Source: Adineta steineri (lineage: Eukaryota > Rotifera > Eurotatoria > Adinetida > Adinetidae). From it: DNA of 64,000 nt. Shown here in pieces: positions 46,573 through 58,324 of the stretch; position 1 is the first letter of the stretch, and each line of letters starts with the position of its first letter. The position numbers were made by a program, and so were the translations under genes. The notes beneath the pieces were generated by a model. That model ran no database searches. It had not been told where the DNA came from and saw only the letters and a program-made list of their open reading frames with translations. Location: contig CAJNOI010000021.1 in NCBI GenBank assembly GCA_905250115.1, positions 317,895 through 381,894 on the forward strand, read 5' to 3'.

Positions 46573-47953
46573 TTTTCCAAATCAAGAAAATCATCTTGAC
46601 TTTAGAAGTTTTTTTTTTATAGCAATATCTACAATCAATATAATATTTTAAAAAATCTTCTGATAATCTCAATCGATATATATATATAAATAGATATATA
46701 TATTGATTTCTGACTGTTTACATGTTCATAGGATGTTATTATGACGAGTGTTCAAGTAACCATTCCATGAAAAACTCTTATCCTCTACAAATATTTTTTC
46801 TATAGATCGTTCGTTATATAGCGAACTCTAGTGTACTTCAGTGTAAGGAAAATACTTGTACGCCACCTTCAGGAAACTAATAAAAATAAGAAAAACAGAT
46901 ACATAATAGAGAATGAATTATAAAAAGCAATATTATCTGCATCGCTGAATTTCTTATATAAAAATAATTCAATTAATTGAATATTTTTTTATTTAACTTA
47001 TCAGAAAACAATGATTATTAATAGATTTCTATGATATGAGATTATCTTTATCATGCGGTTATGTAAAAAAATATTGAAAAGTTCAATCAAGAATTTTTTC
47101 AAGCAAAAGAAAAGCAAATTCTGATGGTTAAAATATTATATATCAAAGATAAAATACAAATGAAATTTCATGAAAAAAAACAGTTTTTTTGTTGTTGTTT
47201 TAAACAATAAGTTTATTATATTTGGATGACATTTTAAGATAGAAAATAATAATAAGACATTGACCTTCAACATAGTATTATCGTGTTTTCGTAAATATAT
47301 ATATATATATATATATATATAGTGTTATGAAAGGATTTCTAAATGTCTATTTTTTATTAATCATAATTTCACACTTTGAATATTTTTTTTCGTTTTAAAA
47401 TAAATTAGAAAATCTGCGACCATTGAATTTCATTTATATTATTTATTTGAGTGCTGTCTATGTCACTTTAACCGTATCTATAATCATTACTATTTTTGTA
47501 ATTGAACAATATTGATACTATTGTATAGACTAATTAAATCATCTTGTGGATGTGAGTGGGTGAAGGTGTGAGTCTTCTCTTTGCTTCCACATCCAGTCTT
47601 TTTCTCGTAGAATTGCTATTTCCTAATAAAGAATATAAAAGTTACTAAATTGATCGATAAATCTATATTTTTAAAACAAAACATCATATATGATGAAATT
47701 TCAATGCATGTAATTTGATCATATCGAAATAATAATTATTGTATGCGATCGATGACATTTGTTCGTCTAATCTATATTCTTCCTCATCTCACCATTATAT
47801 GATCGATTAAATATTTTGTGTAAATAGAAGAAAGGAAGGCACAAAAGATTATGAAGGTTATTACGAGTTTATATTGAATCGATTGAGTAAAACAAAATAT
47901 AATTTTGATAATAATCATTTTAGAAAGGTTTTCTCTTAGAATAAATAAGAAAT
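46573..47953. other. gene-free spacer between divergent CACNB and SLC33A1
   Basis: Probably contains both promoters. It has a (TA)n run at 47296-47321 and a GC-rich island at 47540-47600. Nothing else supported. Confidence 0.45.
47540..47600. repeat. G-rich island with partial C-rich arm
   Basis: GATGTGAGTGGGTGAAGGTG then TGTGAGTC, followed by TTCCACATCC about 20 nt on. Sixth member of the TGGGTG/CACCC-type islands and the only one far from the F-box array. Confidence 0.4.
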
Positions 47954-49521
47954 ATGCGTTTACAATCTAATAATCAAGTAAGATTCTTTGTTTTCTATAT
48001 TAATTGTTTTATCTATCAGAAACTGTCTTTTCATAGGTTCGATCACAAATACCTCTTTGGAAATGTATTTTCGTTGTACTTGTACTATATGTTTTACAAG
48101 GTGTTACGTTAGGTATAGCCGATGTTATATCACTTTACGTAGCTTCAAATGGTGCAACATGGAAGCAACAAAGTGCTTTAACATTGATTATGTATCCATT
48201 TAGTTTGAAATTACTTTGGGCTCCTCTCATTGATGTTTTATATATACGTCAATTAGGTAGACGACAAACTTGGTTATTACCTATTCAAATAATACTTGGC
48301 ATAATGTTCATTATTCTTTCATTTTATCTTGAACAATTACTTACACAATTATATATAACTAATCTTACAATTATTTTCTTTTTTATCATTCTTTTCATTG
48401 CTACACAAGATATATGTGTTGATGGATGGGCATTAACTTTATTTACTTCATCGAATATTGTTTGGCAATCGATTTCACAAATGATCGGTCAACCATTAGG
48501 TTTATTTCTCGGTTCGTCAGTTCTTCTTACATTCGAATCGGCCAATGCAACTAATAAATTAATTCGTCAACCGTTAGGTTTTGCTCAACAACCATATGGA
48601 TTATTTACTTTAGCACAATTTTTAAGATTTTGGGGTATTATGTTTTTAATTACAACATGTGTTGTTACAATACTCTTTCGGAAACATCATCAAGATTCTA
48701 CTAATAATGAACAACAACATAATCATTCTCAATTGAACTTACTTGAAACATACTTATATATCATTCGATTGTTTAAAAGAAGAACTTTTCATAAACTTCT
48801 TTTCTTAATCATGACTCCACATTTTGGATACGCAGCTACGGCTGCTATGACTCATCTTATATTACTCAAGTAAGTAATAGATACTTTTAGTTTAAATATT
48901 TTTCTTTCCATTACTTTTTCTAGTCAAAACATACTTACACGTGAAACATACGGTTTAATTACAATGCCTCTTATACTAATTAAAATTACTGTACCACTTC
49001 TTCTTTCACGAATTGATCGACCATTAGTCTTCTATGGACAAACTTATATGCCTCGTCTCATATTAGGTATATTTATGGCTCTATTTATTTACTTTGCATC
49101 ACGTTTACAGTCTTATTCGATTATCTTCTACAGTCTTCTCATCATTTTATTTGGTCTAAGTGATGCCTTTACTTATCTTCAAGGTACTGCACGTGGTGCT
49201 TTCTTTGCTTATATAACTGATAAACGTATTGGTTCTACATATCTTACATTTCTAACATCTTTACATAATCTTGGAGGATCTCTTTCGGGAACTCTAGTTT
49301 TGCATACTGTTAGTTGGTTACCCAAAGAGCACGCTTATTACATTGCAGTTGGTGTCTGTTTTGTAATAGGGTGTATATGGCTTTGTTTTTCATGGAAAAT
49401 GATGTATCAACTACAAGATTTACCTGTTGAACACTGGCATTTGAAACTTCATAAACAACAAGATGAAGAACATGGTGAACAGCAATATCCGATGATAACA
49501 GCAGTTAATGGAAGAGTATAA
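47954..49521 (+). CDS. SLC33A1: acetyl-coenzyme A transporter 1
   Basis: Three exons: 47954-47977 (MRLQSNNQ), 48037-48869, 48924-49521; exact frame, 484 aa. A polytopic protein with about 11-12 hydrophobic segments. Family motifs include QGVTLGIADVISLYVAS, YPFSLKLLWAPLIDVLYIRQ, GRRQTWLLPIQ, ATQDICVDGWALTLF, QSISQMIGQPLGLFLG, LTRETYGLI, LSDAFTYLQGTARGAFFAYI, SLHNLGGSLSGTLVL. SLC33A1 brings acetyl-CoA into the ER/Golgi lumen for acetylation of proteins and sugars. The usual long cytosolic N-terminus is very short here, so an upstream exon may be missing; the tail is Gln/Glu-rich (HKQQDEEHGEQQ). Confidence 0.93.
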
Positions 49522-50338
49522 GTATCTCCTATTATCGGCGATATGTAATTGTTATCGTAATTATAATTTGATAAACAAAACCTTTTTTCTGTTGTTTTTT
49601 TTTTTCTATTTAAATCGAAAAAAAGGTGAATAGAGAATGTTTTAAGACGTGACTTTTTCATACTCAACTAGGACAATGATTACATATTTCTGTGAAAATG
49701 TAATGTATCTATATTATTTATAAGGTAAAACTTTTAGATCTAGTATGTATTAGATGATGTTTTATTTTATTTATACTATAAATTGAAACTCAAAACACAA
49801 GCTGTCAAAAATTTTTCTGTTTTGCAGGATGATTGTATAAATCAGAGTAAAATATACATAAATCTTGTATCGTAATTATCACATATAATATCGATAAATA
49901 CCATCAATTACACGATAAATAAAAATGAGGTCACTACTGTAGCTGCTATCTGCGTAAATATGAGAAATAGATAAAACTCGTTTAGAAACTGATGTATTTA
50001 ACGATTACTCTGATTTACAATATATATATATATATTGTGTCGTATTATTTTCTGTATAAATATAAGTTCTCTTTACAATTTTAATGTGAGTATAAATATT
50101 AGCACATTTTTTTTTATACGACGAATATATTGGTATTTTTTTGCCACATCGAAACAGGATGATTCATTCAATGTTATATCGTTTTCTGTGAGTCACTGTC
50201 AATATAACTTGCACAATCTTATGTAAAGTATGACAAAACAGAGCAAGGTATATAAAACGCTTCTATTTCTTTCATAAATTACATTACTTCATATTTTTTT
50301 TACATATTTAAGCAAATAAATATAATATATCTAAAACT
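49522..50338. other. gene-free stretch
   Basis: SLC33A1 3' UTR and promoter of the next gene; AT-rich with a TA run near 50020-50035. No supported feature. Confidence 0.45.
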
Positions 50339-51551
50339 ATGGCTTCATCTTTACAAGTTGAAAAAATGGATCGACCAGAGTTAGCTAAACATGATTCATC
50401 TATTCTTGGTAAATTTTTTTTTCATTATTTAAATTAATTAACTCATTAAATATATATATATATATGTTTAGATCTCGTATTTATTATGGATTGTACAGGT
50501 TCAATGGGATCATATATCGCTAGTGCAACAAACAGTATTCGTTCTATTGTTGAAGAAATAGTTGTCAGTGAAAAAAGTGATATTCATTTAGCACTTGTAG
50601 AATATCGAGATCATCCTCCACAAGTTCGTATAAATTAAAGCAATAAACAATATATTTTTAAAACATAATGTTTGTTTTATTAGGACTCTACTTTTGTTAC
50701 ACGTGTACATGATTTTACAGCAAAAGTTAGTGAAATGAAAGGCTGGTTAGAACAATGTTCAGCACAAGGTGGTGGTGATGCACCTGAAGCCGTAGCTGAT
50801 GGACTTCATGCAGCTCTTAAATTATCATGGCGTGAAAATGCTACTAAAATTTGTGTTCTTATTTCTGATGCACCACCACATGGACTTGATCCAAATGGTG
50901 ATCAATTCCCTAATGGTTGTCCAGCTGGTCTTGATCCAATAAAAATTGTTCGAGAAATGGCTGAAAAACATATAACACTTTATACAGTTGGTGTTGAACC
51001 ACCTATTGGTAAGTTATTATTATATTCATATAAATTTCAAAATATATGTTATATTGTTTTTTTTTGTAGTTCCTTATCGTGACTTTTTTATGTCATTAGC
51101 ATATATAACTGGTGGACAATATGTTCCAATGGTAACTGCTAAACTTTTATCAAAAGTTATTATTGGTGGAGTACGTGAAGAAATCTCATTAGATCGTTTA
51201 ATGCAAGAGGCTCAAGCTGATATTGATCGTGAGATGGAAAAAGCTGAAAAAGAAGGACTTGATGAAAATGCAAAAGCTCAACGAATTGGTAGTATATTTG
51301 CAGCAAAAAATATCCGTTCAAAACAAATGAAAAACGAATACGGTGCTGCATCAAGTGTAGCTAAAGATTACTATTCAAAATGTGCTGATATGAGCGAAAT
51401 GAAAATGCAATTTTCATCCGCAGCAGCTGCTCCTACCTCTGCTTTTGCCATGCCAACAACAGAAGCAGCTTATGATTTAATGGAAGATGAAGCAGTCACC
51501 GAAGAACAATCATCGCGTATGTATCAAAAATGGTCAAATCGTAAAAAATAG
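50339..51551 (+). CDS. VWA-domain protein, vWKA-like without kinase domain (342 aa)
   Basis: Four exons: 50339-50408, 50472-50623, 50684-51008, 51070-51551; exact frame. A von Willebrand A domain fills residues about 25-220. It has a MIDAS-type DCTGSMGSY motif at the start, YRDHPPQDSTFVTRVHDFT, GGGDAPEAVADGLHAALKL, and CVLISDAPPHGLDPNGDQFP. This resembles the VWA part of Dictyostelium vwkA-type alpha-kinases and related stand-alone proteins. No kinase domain follows; instead there is a helical, charged region (MQEAQADIDREMEKAEKEGL) and a Ser/Ala-rich tail. No signal peptide, so probably intracellular. Donor GTTCGT of exon 2 is non-standard but keeps frame. Confidence 0.85.
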
Positions 51552-52441
51552 ATATTTGTTTTGTATGTTATATTATATACATGTAATAAGCTTGATTATT
51601 CATAAATAAAATTATTATTTAAATGATTAAGAAATAATAGATTTACCTATTTATTTGAATTCGTTTTCAAACGTTCTCTGATTTCTTAACTAGTAAAATG
51701 GTAGACAATATTTATGTCAGTTTTTGTTGATTAAAGAGCATGATTATATGACTACCGATATGAGTCTTTATGATTACATATGTACATCTTACATCTCAAA
51801 AAATCAATTGAAGTATTCTCAAGAACAACTGTCGTATACGCAAATGAAAAATATTTGATATTAATATAAATTCAGGTATAGTTGTTATCGGTTAAATAAG
51901 ACTATTCAAACATATACCTCTTAATAATGTATATATACAGAATATTTAATTATTTATTCGGTTATTTAAGATAAAAAGTAAATCTATTTGTCCAGAATGA
52001 CTCAAACTACTGTAACAATACGTTGATCGAATTTTCGAAATGTAATCTAAAACTATTTTTAAGATTACACTAATGACGTCTTCTGAAATAAACTTACGAT
52101 CAAACATGCGACTAGAATAAAAAATATCGAAATGTAAACAATATTTCTAATGTATATTATATACAATGCATATGCATATTTCATATCAAAAAAGCATTTA
52201 TGAGAATATGAATAAAAAAAAAAGACGCAGATGAATCCATGTGAATAATATTGACAATCGACTTAATATTCTTTTTCTTTCTTTTCTATAACTTATTGTA
52301 TTTTTTTGTATACGGTCTTTCTTACGTAAATATACGTATATATGTATAATCAAGGTTTCTTACATTTTACATTCACCTAGTAATAGCAATAGTCATATAA
52401 GTATATAAAATATATATGTATACATATTAAAATTCGATACT
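51552..52441. other. gene-free stretch
   Basis: AT-rich; TATATAAAATATATA-like sequence at about 52400 may be the promoter of the next F-box gene. Nothing else. Confidence 0.45.
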
Positions 52442-54187
52442 ATGATATCAATATTAGAAATATTTCCAACTGAAATTTTATTTGAAATATTTGACTATTT
52501 AACAACATATGATATTTTCTATTCATTGAATAATTTAAATAAACAAATCAATGATATTATTCAATTATATCCATTGAATTTAAATTTTCAACAAATATCA
52601 CGATCAAAATTTGATTTTATTTGTCGATATATTAAACCAGAACAAGTTATTTCAATATCATTTTCTGATGAAATAATGCCAAATCAAGTTGAATTATTTA
52701 AACAATATTTTCCAAATTTTCAATATAAATTTATTTCTTTAAAAAAATTTATTTTTAATAATACATCAACAATTTTATCTCATCTACCAACAAGTCTTAC
52801 TTCACTATCAATTAAAACATATTTAAAAACAAAACAAACTGATTATCTTATTATGCATACACTCAATCAACAATCACAATATTTAACTTATTTAAAAGTT
52901 GATGGTTCATATGTATTTCGATCAATTAATACTTCATTTCCATTATTAACACATTTAATTATTGATTATTGTACAATAACAGATTTTCATCGAATTCTTC
53001 ATTGTCTTCAATCACCTATAATTTATTTAAAACTTTCTTTATATAAAGAAGAAAATTTAACATTAATTAATTTTCAATCATTATCAAAATCACTTCTACA
53101 ATTATCATTATTATTTTCTCAAGGTAAATTTTATTTTCTATCTTTTATTTATCTATTTTTTACTATAGAAATTCTTATGTCATTTCAATCAATTAAACAA
53201 TCGATTGAACAATTAGATAAATTAATATCTTTAACAATTCAAGCAACCGGTACATTAGATTTAATGAATGGTCAGTTATGGGAAGAATATCTTATTGAAA
53301 AACAAATCAAAATATTTAATTTTAAATTTACACTTGCACATCATATAAACTGTCAAGAAGATAAACAATCATTATTACAAACATTTCGTTCATTATTTTG
53401 GCTTAAGAAAAAAAATTGGTATGTTGCATGTGAAAAAGGAAATTTTAAATCTAGTCGTCCAATACTTTATTCTATACCTTATTTTCAACCATCATTTATT
53501 TTTTATCCATCAAATAATTTTTTATCTGATACAATTATTGAAAAAGAAATACATTCGAATCATATATTTAATCTTATTTTAACATTTTATAAAACAATAA
53601 CAATACCAACGACACCATTTACTAATGTTTATTCATTAACTTTATTTACAACAACTTTACCATCAATTGAAATACTTCTAGCAATTGTTAATCTTGAACA
53701 AATACAAGAATTAGATGTATCATTAATAAAAAATCTTTCAATTGTTAATTTTCAAATATTAATTGCTTCAATGAAGAAATTAAAATCTATCAAAATGCAA
53801 TATAATCCATTTTTTTGTCCACCATTACATATTGATTCGTATATATTTATTCGAAATGATCGTGAAATTTTTGTTATCGATGAAAATAATCTTGATAGAT
53901 TTTGTTATTTATTTTATTTTATTAAATACTTAGAAATAACTGTTAAATCGAAAGAAATTATTCTTCAATTACTTAAACGACTTCATTATTTAGAAATTGT
54001 TAAAATTTATTGTTATCAAGATTACTTAATTAATATTAAATATAATTGGTTTCAAGAAAATATTCCTAGACTTAATACAAATTATTTTACATATCGAACA
54101 ACATCTAGTTGTCTTATTTTATCAATTGGTGATAGAAAAGTAAGATTGGGACATATATATATGAGAAAAATTATCATAATAGATTAG
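52442..54187 (+). CDS. large F-box protein (566 or 581 aa)
   Basis: F-box core LEIFPTEILFEIFDYLTTYD at residues 5-24, then IFYSLNNLNKQINDIIQ and long Leu-rich repeats. It differs from the 310-325 aa array genes in length and in having NTNYFTYRTTSSCLIL near the end. 53124-53168 is a 45-nt segment with GTAAAT...TTTTTACTATAG borders that is open and in phase. If spliced, the protein is 566 aa and reads SQ-EILMSFQSIKQSIEQL; if retained, it adds a hydrophobic KFYFLSFIYLFFTI. Splicing is likelier, since the insert is far more hydrophobic than the rest. No acceptor is fused to this ATG. Confidence 0.82.
   Translation: MISILEIFPTEILFEIFDYLTTYDIFYSLNNLNKQINDIIQLYPLNLNFQQISRSKFDFICRYIKPEQVISISFSDEIMPNQVELFKQYFPNFQYKFISLKKFIFNNTSTILSHLPTSLTSLSIKTYLKTKQTDYLIMHTLNQQSQYLTYLKVDGSYVFRSINTSFPLLTHLIIDYCTITDFHRILHCLQSPIIYLKLSLYKEENLTLINFQSLSKSLLQLSLLFSQGKFYFLSFIYLFFTIEILMSFQSIKQSIEQLDKLISLTIQATGTLDLMNGQLWEEYLIEKQIKIFNFKFTLAHHINCQEDKQSLLQTFRSLFWLKKKNWYVACEKGNFKSSRPILYSIPYFQPSFIFYPSNNFLSDTIIEKEIHSNHIFNLILTFYKTITIPTTPFTNVYSLTLFTTTLPSIEILLAIVNLEQIQELDVSLIKNLSIVNFQILIASMKKLKSIKMQYNPFFCPPLHIDSYIFIRNDREIFVIDENNLDRFCYLFYFIKYLEITVKSKEIILQLLKRLHYLEIVKIYCYQDYLINIKYNWFQENIPRLNTNYFTYRTTSSCLILSIGDRKVRLGHIYMRKIIIID
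53124..53168 (+). other. 45-nt in-frame mini-intron
   Basis: Donor GTAAAT, T-rich body, acceptor TACTATAG; the length is a multiple of three with no stop, so both spliced and unspliced mRNAs would be translatable. Confidence 0.65.
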
Positions 54188-55549
54188 TTATTCAATAGTG
54201 AATTGAGAATATAATCACCGATAGAAAATATATTTTAAAATACATTTAGTTTCTTTTTATTATACGTAGATTTATTATAGAAATTTTTGGAAAAATTCAC
54301 TTCAAAATTGTAATTAAAGAATTATTTTGTAAATTAGTGTTCCATAGTTTAACATAAACTAATATTCATATAAATCTGAAATTCTAATATGAAATAGCAA
54401 AAACAGAAAAGAGAAAGAATGTGTGAAACATAAGAAGATATGTTTGTAACACTATGAATAACGCATTTCTTTTGTCTATTTGTCCAAAAACTAAGTTTAG
54501 TTTTGTAGAAGTAAATGAAGACATAATCTGCTTCACTTGGAATAGTTCATTGTAGAAATACAGAAGATATTTTCTAGTTTTTGCCTGATATTTTTTAAAA
54601 GTAATGTTATTATTTTATTATAGATAATGAATGCCAAAACGATACCAGAAACTATCGACGATGACTCTGTAAAACCTGGCTGTTATAAAATTCGTTCACA
54701 TTGTGTTCTTCAATAATACAATCGTTTTCTTGAAATTAATAAATGTATAAAATAATGATGTCAAATAATTTATCAATTTTAATAAAATATTATATTGATC
54801 TATGTGTACAGCTTAGAAATAGTATTTTTTTCGATATTTGTTAAAGATTTTTACTCAAGAGAGAAAGAAGATAAAATGAATACAATAAAAGAATTTGTAA
54901 GTAAAACACAAGCGATTAAGAAATAAAATTATTATTGATAACTAGTGTATTTATTGACAAAAAACTATAATCGACGTGACTAACTTGGAATTATCTTCTC
55001 TATATATGAAGAAGAATGTTTGTTTGTCTGTTCGCTTTACATTCGGCCCCTGTGATAGCTACGATCACCAAACTCTCCAGGATGCTTTCCTAGATCCTAA
55101 GGAAGGTCGACACGCGGGGGGGGGGGGAGAGGTGGAGAGGGAAGAATAAGTGAAATTCCATTCAAGTTATATAGATTATAGGGGAGAAATGTAAACGAGT
55201 CTTTTCTTCACTCACAACGATGATGCATACATTTGTTTTCGGTGACTCATAAAACAAGGTATTTGTGCTTACTCTTGGCTCACGACGATGTATTGATAAC
55301 AAGAATGTATTTTGATGATATCATTAGGTAATATGGCGTGATTTCTTTACTATTCGTTATCTATATATACAACGATGCATTGTATTCTTTCTTATTCATT
55401 ATATAAGTCGTCCTTGGACTTTCGTCTCACATTATAAGATGACGATATTAAAATATAACAGTGCATCGCATCAATATAAATAGATGTCTTTTTTTATTGT
55501 CTGTCACTAATAAATCAAGTAAATATATAAAATTCAATATAACCTCGAT
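54188..55549. other. repeat-rich spacer
   Basis: An acceptor TTATTATAG ends at 54623 just before a 29-codon frame (MNAKTIPETIDDDSVKPGCY...) that I do not recognise, perhaps another cluster relic. From about 54990 the sequence becomes repeat-like: GAATGTTTGTTTGTCTGTTCG, a G12 run, and three similar ACGATG-ATGCAT or ACGATGTATTG words (about 55219, 55284, 55370). Confidence 0.45.
55116..55127 (+). repeat. G12 homopolymer
   Basis: Twelve consecutive G flanked by CACGC and AGAGGTGGAGAGG, very unusual for this AT-rich window; prone to quadruplex formation and to assembly or length error. Confidence 0.8.
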
Positions 55550-56100
55550 GTGAAGAAGATCGAACACGGCATGCTGTTTTAAGAGCAGTCGAGAGTCCAG
55601 AACAGACCAGCAGTCGGCTTATCGATCAGCGAACAAGACAAGCAGCTTCCAGTGCTACAGAGAGTTCAAAACAGGCAAGCAATAGATCAGTCACTCTTCA
55701 GTTGAAACACCTGTATTTCCTGGATGAAGAGTTATGGCAAAATACGGTGAGAGTTAATGCATTAATATACCGTTTTATAATCGTTTCAGACTCTGTTTCC
55801 GATGGTCGGAATGATTGTTCTGGGTAGTGGTGGGCTGTACTGCTACGGGTGGTCATGTAATTTTTTTGTTATTTGCATAGAGTGTTACAGTCATATCCAC
55901 TTATGCCAACTTTACTGGCACTTTGTCAACAGCTACGTTCACAGAGCTCATTCCAATTGCCACCACCTGTTACCACATGACCTAGCCTTACCTTTCTACA
56001 ACATTTTCTTCATCTGTTCCAGCTCTCAAATTCTAATTTTTATTCATCGTTATTCATACATACTTTTCATTTTTTTAAATAAAAGAAATTACGCGTAAAA
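55550..56100 (+). mobile_element. possible fragment of a Helitron/helicase-type element
   Basis: A frame from about 55558 to 55753 reads EEDRTRHAVLRAVESPEQTS then RLIDQRTRQAASSATESSKQ, i.e. spaced E-S-P-E-Q / R-L-x-x-x-R-x-R words like those found ahead of Helitron helicase-like and PIF1-like ORFs. It ends at a GTGAGA donor-like site; a TTTCAG acceptor at about 55789 opens a second frame (LFPMVGMIVLGSGGLYCYGW) of no recognised family. Base composition is richer in GC than the neighbours. Only a fragment; no Rep or helicase motif is present. Confidence 0.3.
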
Positions 56101-56889
56101 CATTTTTATATTCCATTGATGATTATCGCAGTCGGACTTCTGCATTCTAAAATCCAACTCTAACTAAATTTCCTCAACTCGAACGAAGTCAGAGTTGCTA
56201 TTAGGCCTTGAAGGGCAATGCAAATCACTAGTGTTATTGTATTACCAATGTACTGTATGACTAATATTTTAAAATATATTCACAAAAAATGTTCTGGAAA
56301 ATAGAATGTTTGATCAAATGTGTAATGAACTATGACAAGAGAAGTGCTAGTGACATAATAACACAGGCTTTATTTAGCTTATTCACATAAGAAGCTACCT
56401 GCTCACATATAATACGTACGCTTATATAGGAAAGATGGAAGAATGAACAAGAGTCAAGCATAGCAGTCATGCTGGAAGACAATGACAAAGGTCATATGAA
56501 GTTAAAAGATAGATGGGTGTGGAGATAATTGTTACTGGGAGATATTCGGTGACCACTTTTGATTTATAGTGGCCTCTATTTTAGATCAAGAGAGATTATA
56601 CTATAAGATATAAAAATGACAAATTATTGAAGATATTTTATATAGTTATTTTAATTATAAAATGTTGGTATCTATTTCAGATTAATTCGAGATACAGTAA
56701 ATAGGAGAAGATAAGGTCATTGCTGATATATAGTGAGTATAATATGAACAATGCACTCTTTCTTTGATTATAGTCGTATAATAGGAAACGAAAGAAGTTA
56801 AAGATATTTGAGTGACCTGTTTGACCTATGCAGAGTTTGCTTGCATTTATTATTATTTTTATCGAATATCAAATTGATTTTAATTTAGA
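56101..56889. other. gene-free stretch
   Basis: No frame or clear repeat. Slightly GC-richer patches continue to about 56570. The acceptor TTTTAATTTAG ends 1 nt before the next ATG. Confidence 0.4.
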
Positions 56890-57168
56890 ATGTCCAATGC
56901 AATACTTGTACCTACTCATTTCACTGCTTTACCTAACGAGATTGCTTTAATTATTTTCATGTATTTAACCCATGCCGAAACAATCAAAAGTTTTGGTTCA
57001 CTAAAATGTCAACGGTATAAACGATTATTGCAAACTTATTGCTACAAATCCATTGATTTCTATACAACAACATTTTCGACTTTTCAACTATGTTGTACTC
57101 AAATGCTTAATCAATTCCGATTAAATGTTCAAATTTTGAAGCTTGGTCATCGAGACTGTTATTCTTAA
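56890..57168 (+). pseudogene. truncated F-box gene (92 codons)
   Basis: It starts like a bdelloid-type F-box protein: FTALPNEIALIIFMYLTHAE then IKSFGSLKCQRYKRLLQTYC. It stops after 92 codons, where family members run on for 220 or more. No repeats follow in any frame nearby. The splice acceptor in front of the ATG is intact. It is either a truncated relic or a very short F-box-only protein that could still bind Skp1; with no substrate-binding part, a relic is more likely. Confidence 0.6.
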
Positions 57169-57389
57169 TTGCGTATCTTCTCACGATATTGTTTAAGTAC
57201 GTAGATAAAATATTACACTTTATATTGATATATTTATTAAAATAGATATTAGTATATACCATATATTTGAGGTATCTTATATACTTCTGTAAATGAATGA
57301 AATAAATATTTTATAATTATGCACAGAATGATGAAAATATTCATATGATTAAATCGTATATGATTTATTTTGAAAGATGATCACATATA

Positions 57390-58324
57390 TTAGCAATTAT
57401 AATACTTTTTTGTTTTCTGTATATCCGTTGCTGAGAGTATCACATTCATATTGTGAATGTTATGCCCTGGATATGTTGGTACTAATGTTGGTTTACCATT
57501 GTTGGAATAGGAATAATCAGGATAATGCATAATAGAATAATAATCATAGGCCATTCCCATTGTAGTAAATTGATTGGAATTATATTTATCAAATGCATAA
57601 TAGAATTCTAAAAATATAAATTAGAAGAATTGTGTAGTAATTCAAAATAATCGTAAAACAATGAATTTTCTTACGTGGATCAATATTTGCCCAATTTATT
57701 CTAATATAATGATCTCGATCAGGTCGTTGATGTTCATGTCCGAATCCAATAGCATGACCTAATTCATGAACATACTGACCAACACTCATGCATATTGGAG
57801 CATACATTTTTACAAATTGACGACCACCTTGACGGCCAACATATGAATAACAATAATTATTTGTTCCATCTTGAGGTGTCAATTCGAGATAATCACGATC
57901 ATTATTAGATTTTGGAATAAATCGAACACATGTTTTTGACTCCCATTCACGAATAGATTCTGCAACCACTGCTCTTTCTTGATCATTATATTGTGAACTA
58001 ATTATGTAGGGAACTCTGGCATTTGGCCATTTGTATTTTGAATCAAACCATACATTTGTACGGATTTCGAAATGTTGTGAAAAATGTTGACGCACACTTG
58101 ACGAATTATAACCTCGTTCTTCTGGTGTCAATGTTTTGCCACGTTCGAAATCTTCAGGGGTTAGATAAGGTGGACGAATTAATGATACTGCATAACTACT
58201 TCTAGTGAGACTAATTACTAACAATTTATAAGAAAAATTCAGTTAAATAAAAAAGCTTTTCATTATTTTTATAAATCTTACTGTAATAAAGAAGAAAACC
58301 TTTTATGAAACTAGGCTTCATCAT
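57390..58324 (-). CDS. astacin-family zinc metalloprotease (267 aa)
   Basis: Three exons: 58324-58282, 58217-57675, 57607-57390; exact frame. Signal peptide MMKPSFIKGFLLYYIISLTR, short propeptide (LTPEDFERGKTLTPEERGYN), then the catalytic domain starting near WPNARVPYIIS. The zinc site HELGHAIGFGHEHQRPDRD fits HExxHxxGxxHExxRxDRD, and the Met-turn is SIMHYPDY. Four or more Cys match the astacin disulphides (KTCVRF, NNYCYSYVG, APICMS, YYNC). Secreted endopeptidase; no EGF, CUB or ShK domain follows, so it is a minimal astacin. The propeptide lacks an obvious FxGD Asp-switch motif. Confidence 0.92.

Noticed and set aside
47296-47321. (TA)n runs here and near 31034, 44755, 50452 as functional elements
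   Set aside because: Simple microsatellites expected in such AT-rich DNA; no link to a function.
49449-49667. Minus-strand frame over the SLC33A1 3' end
   Set aside because: Antisense to the conserved transporter C-terminus.
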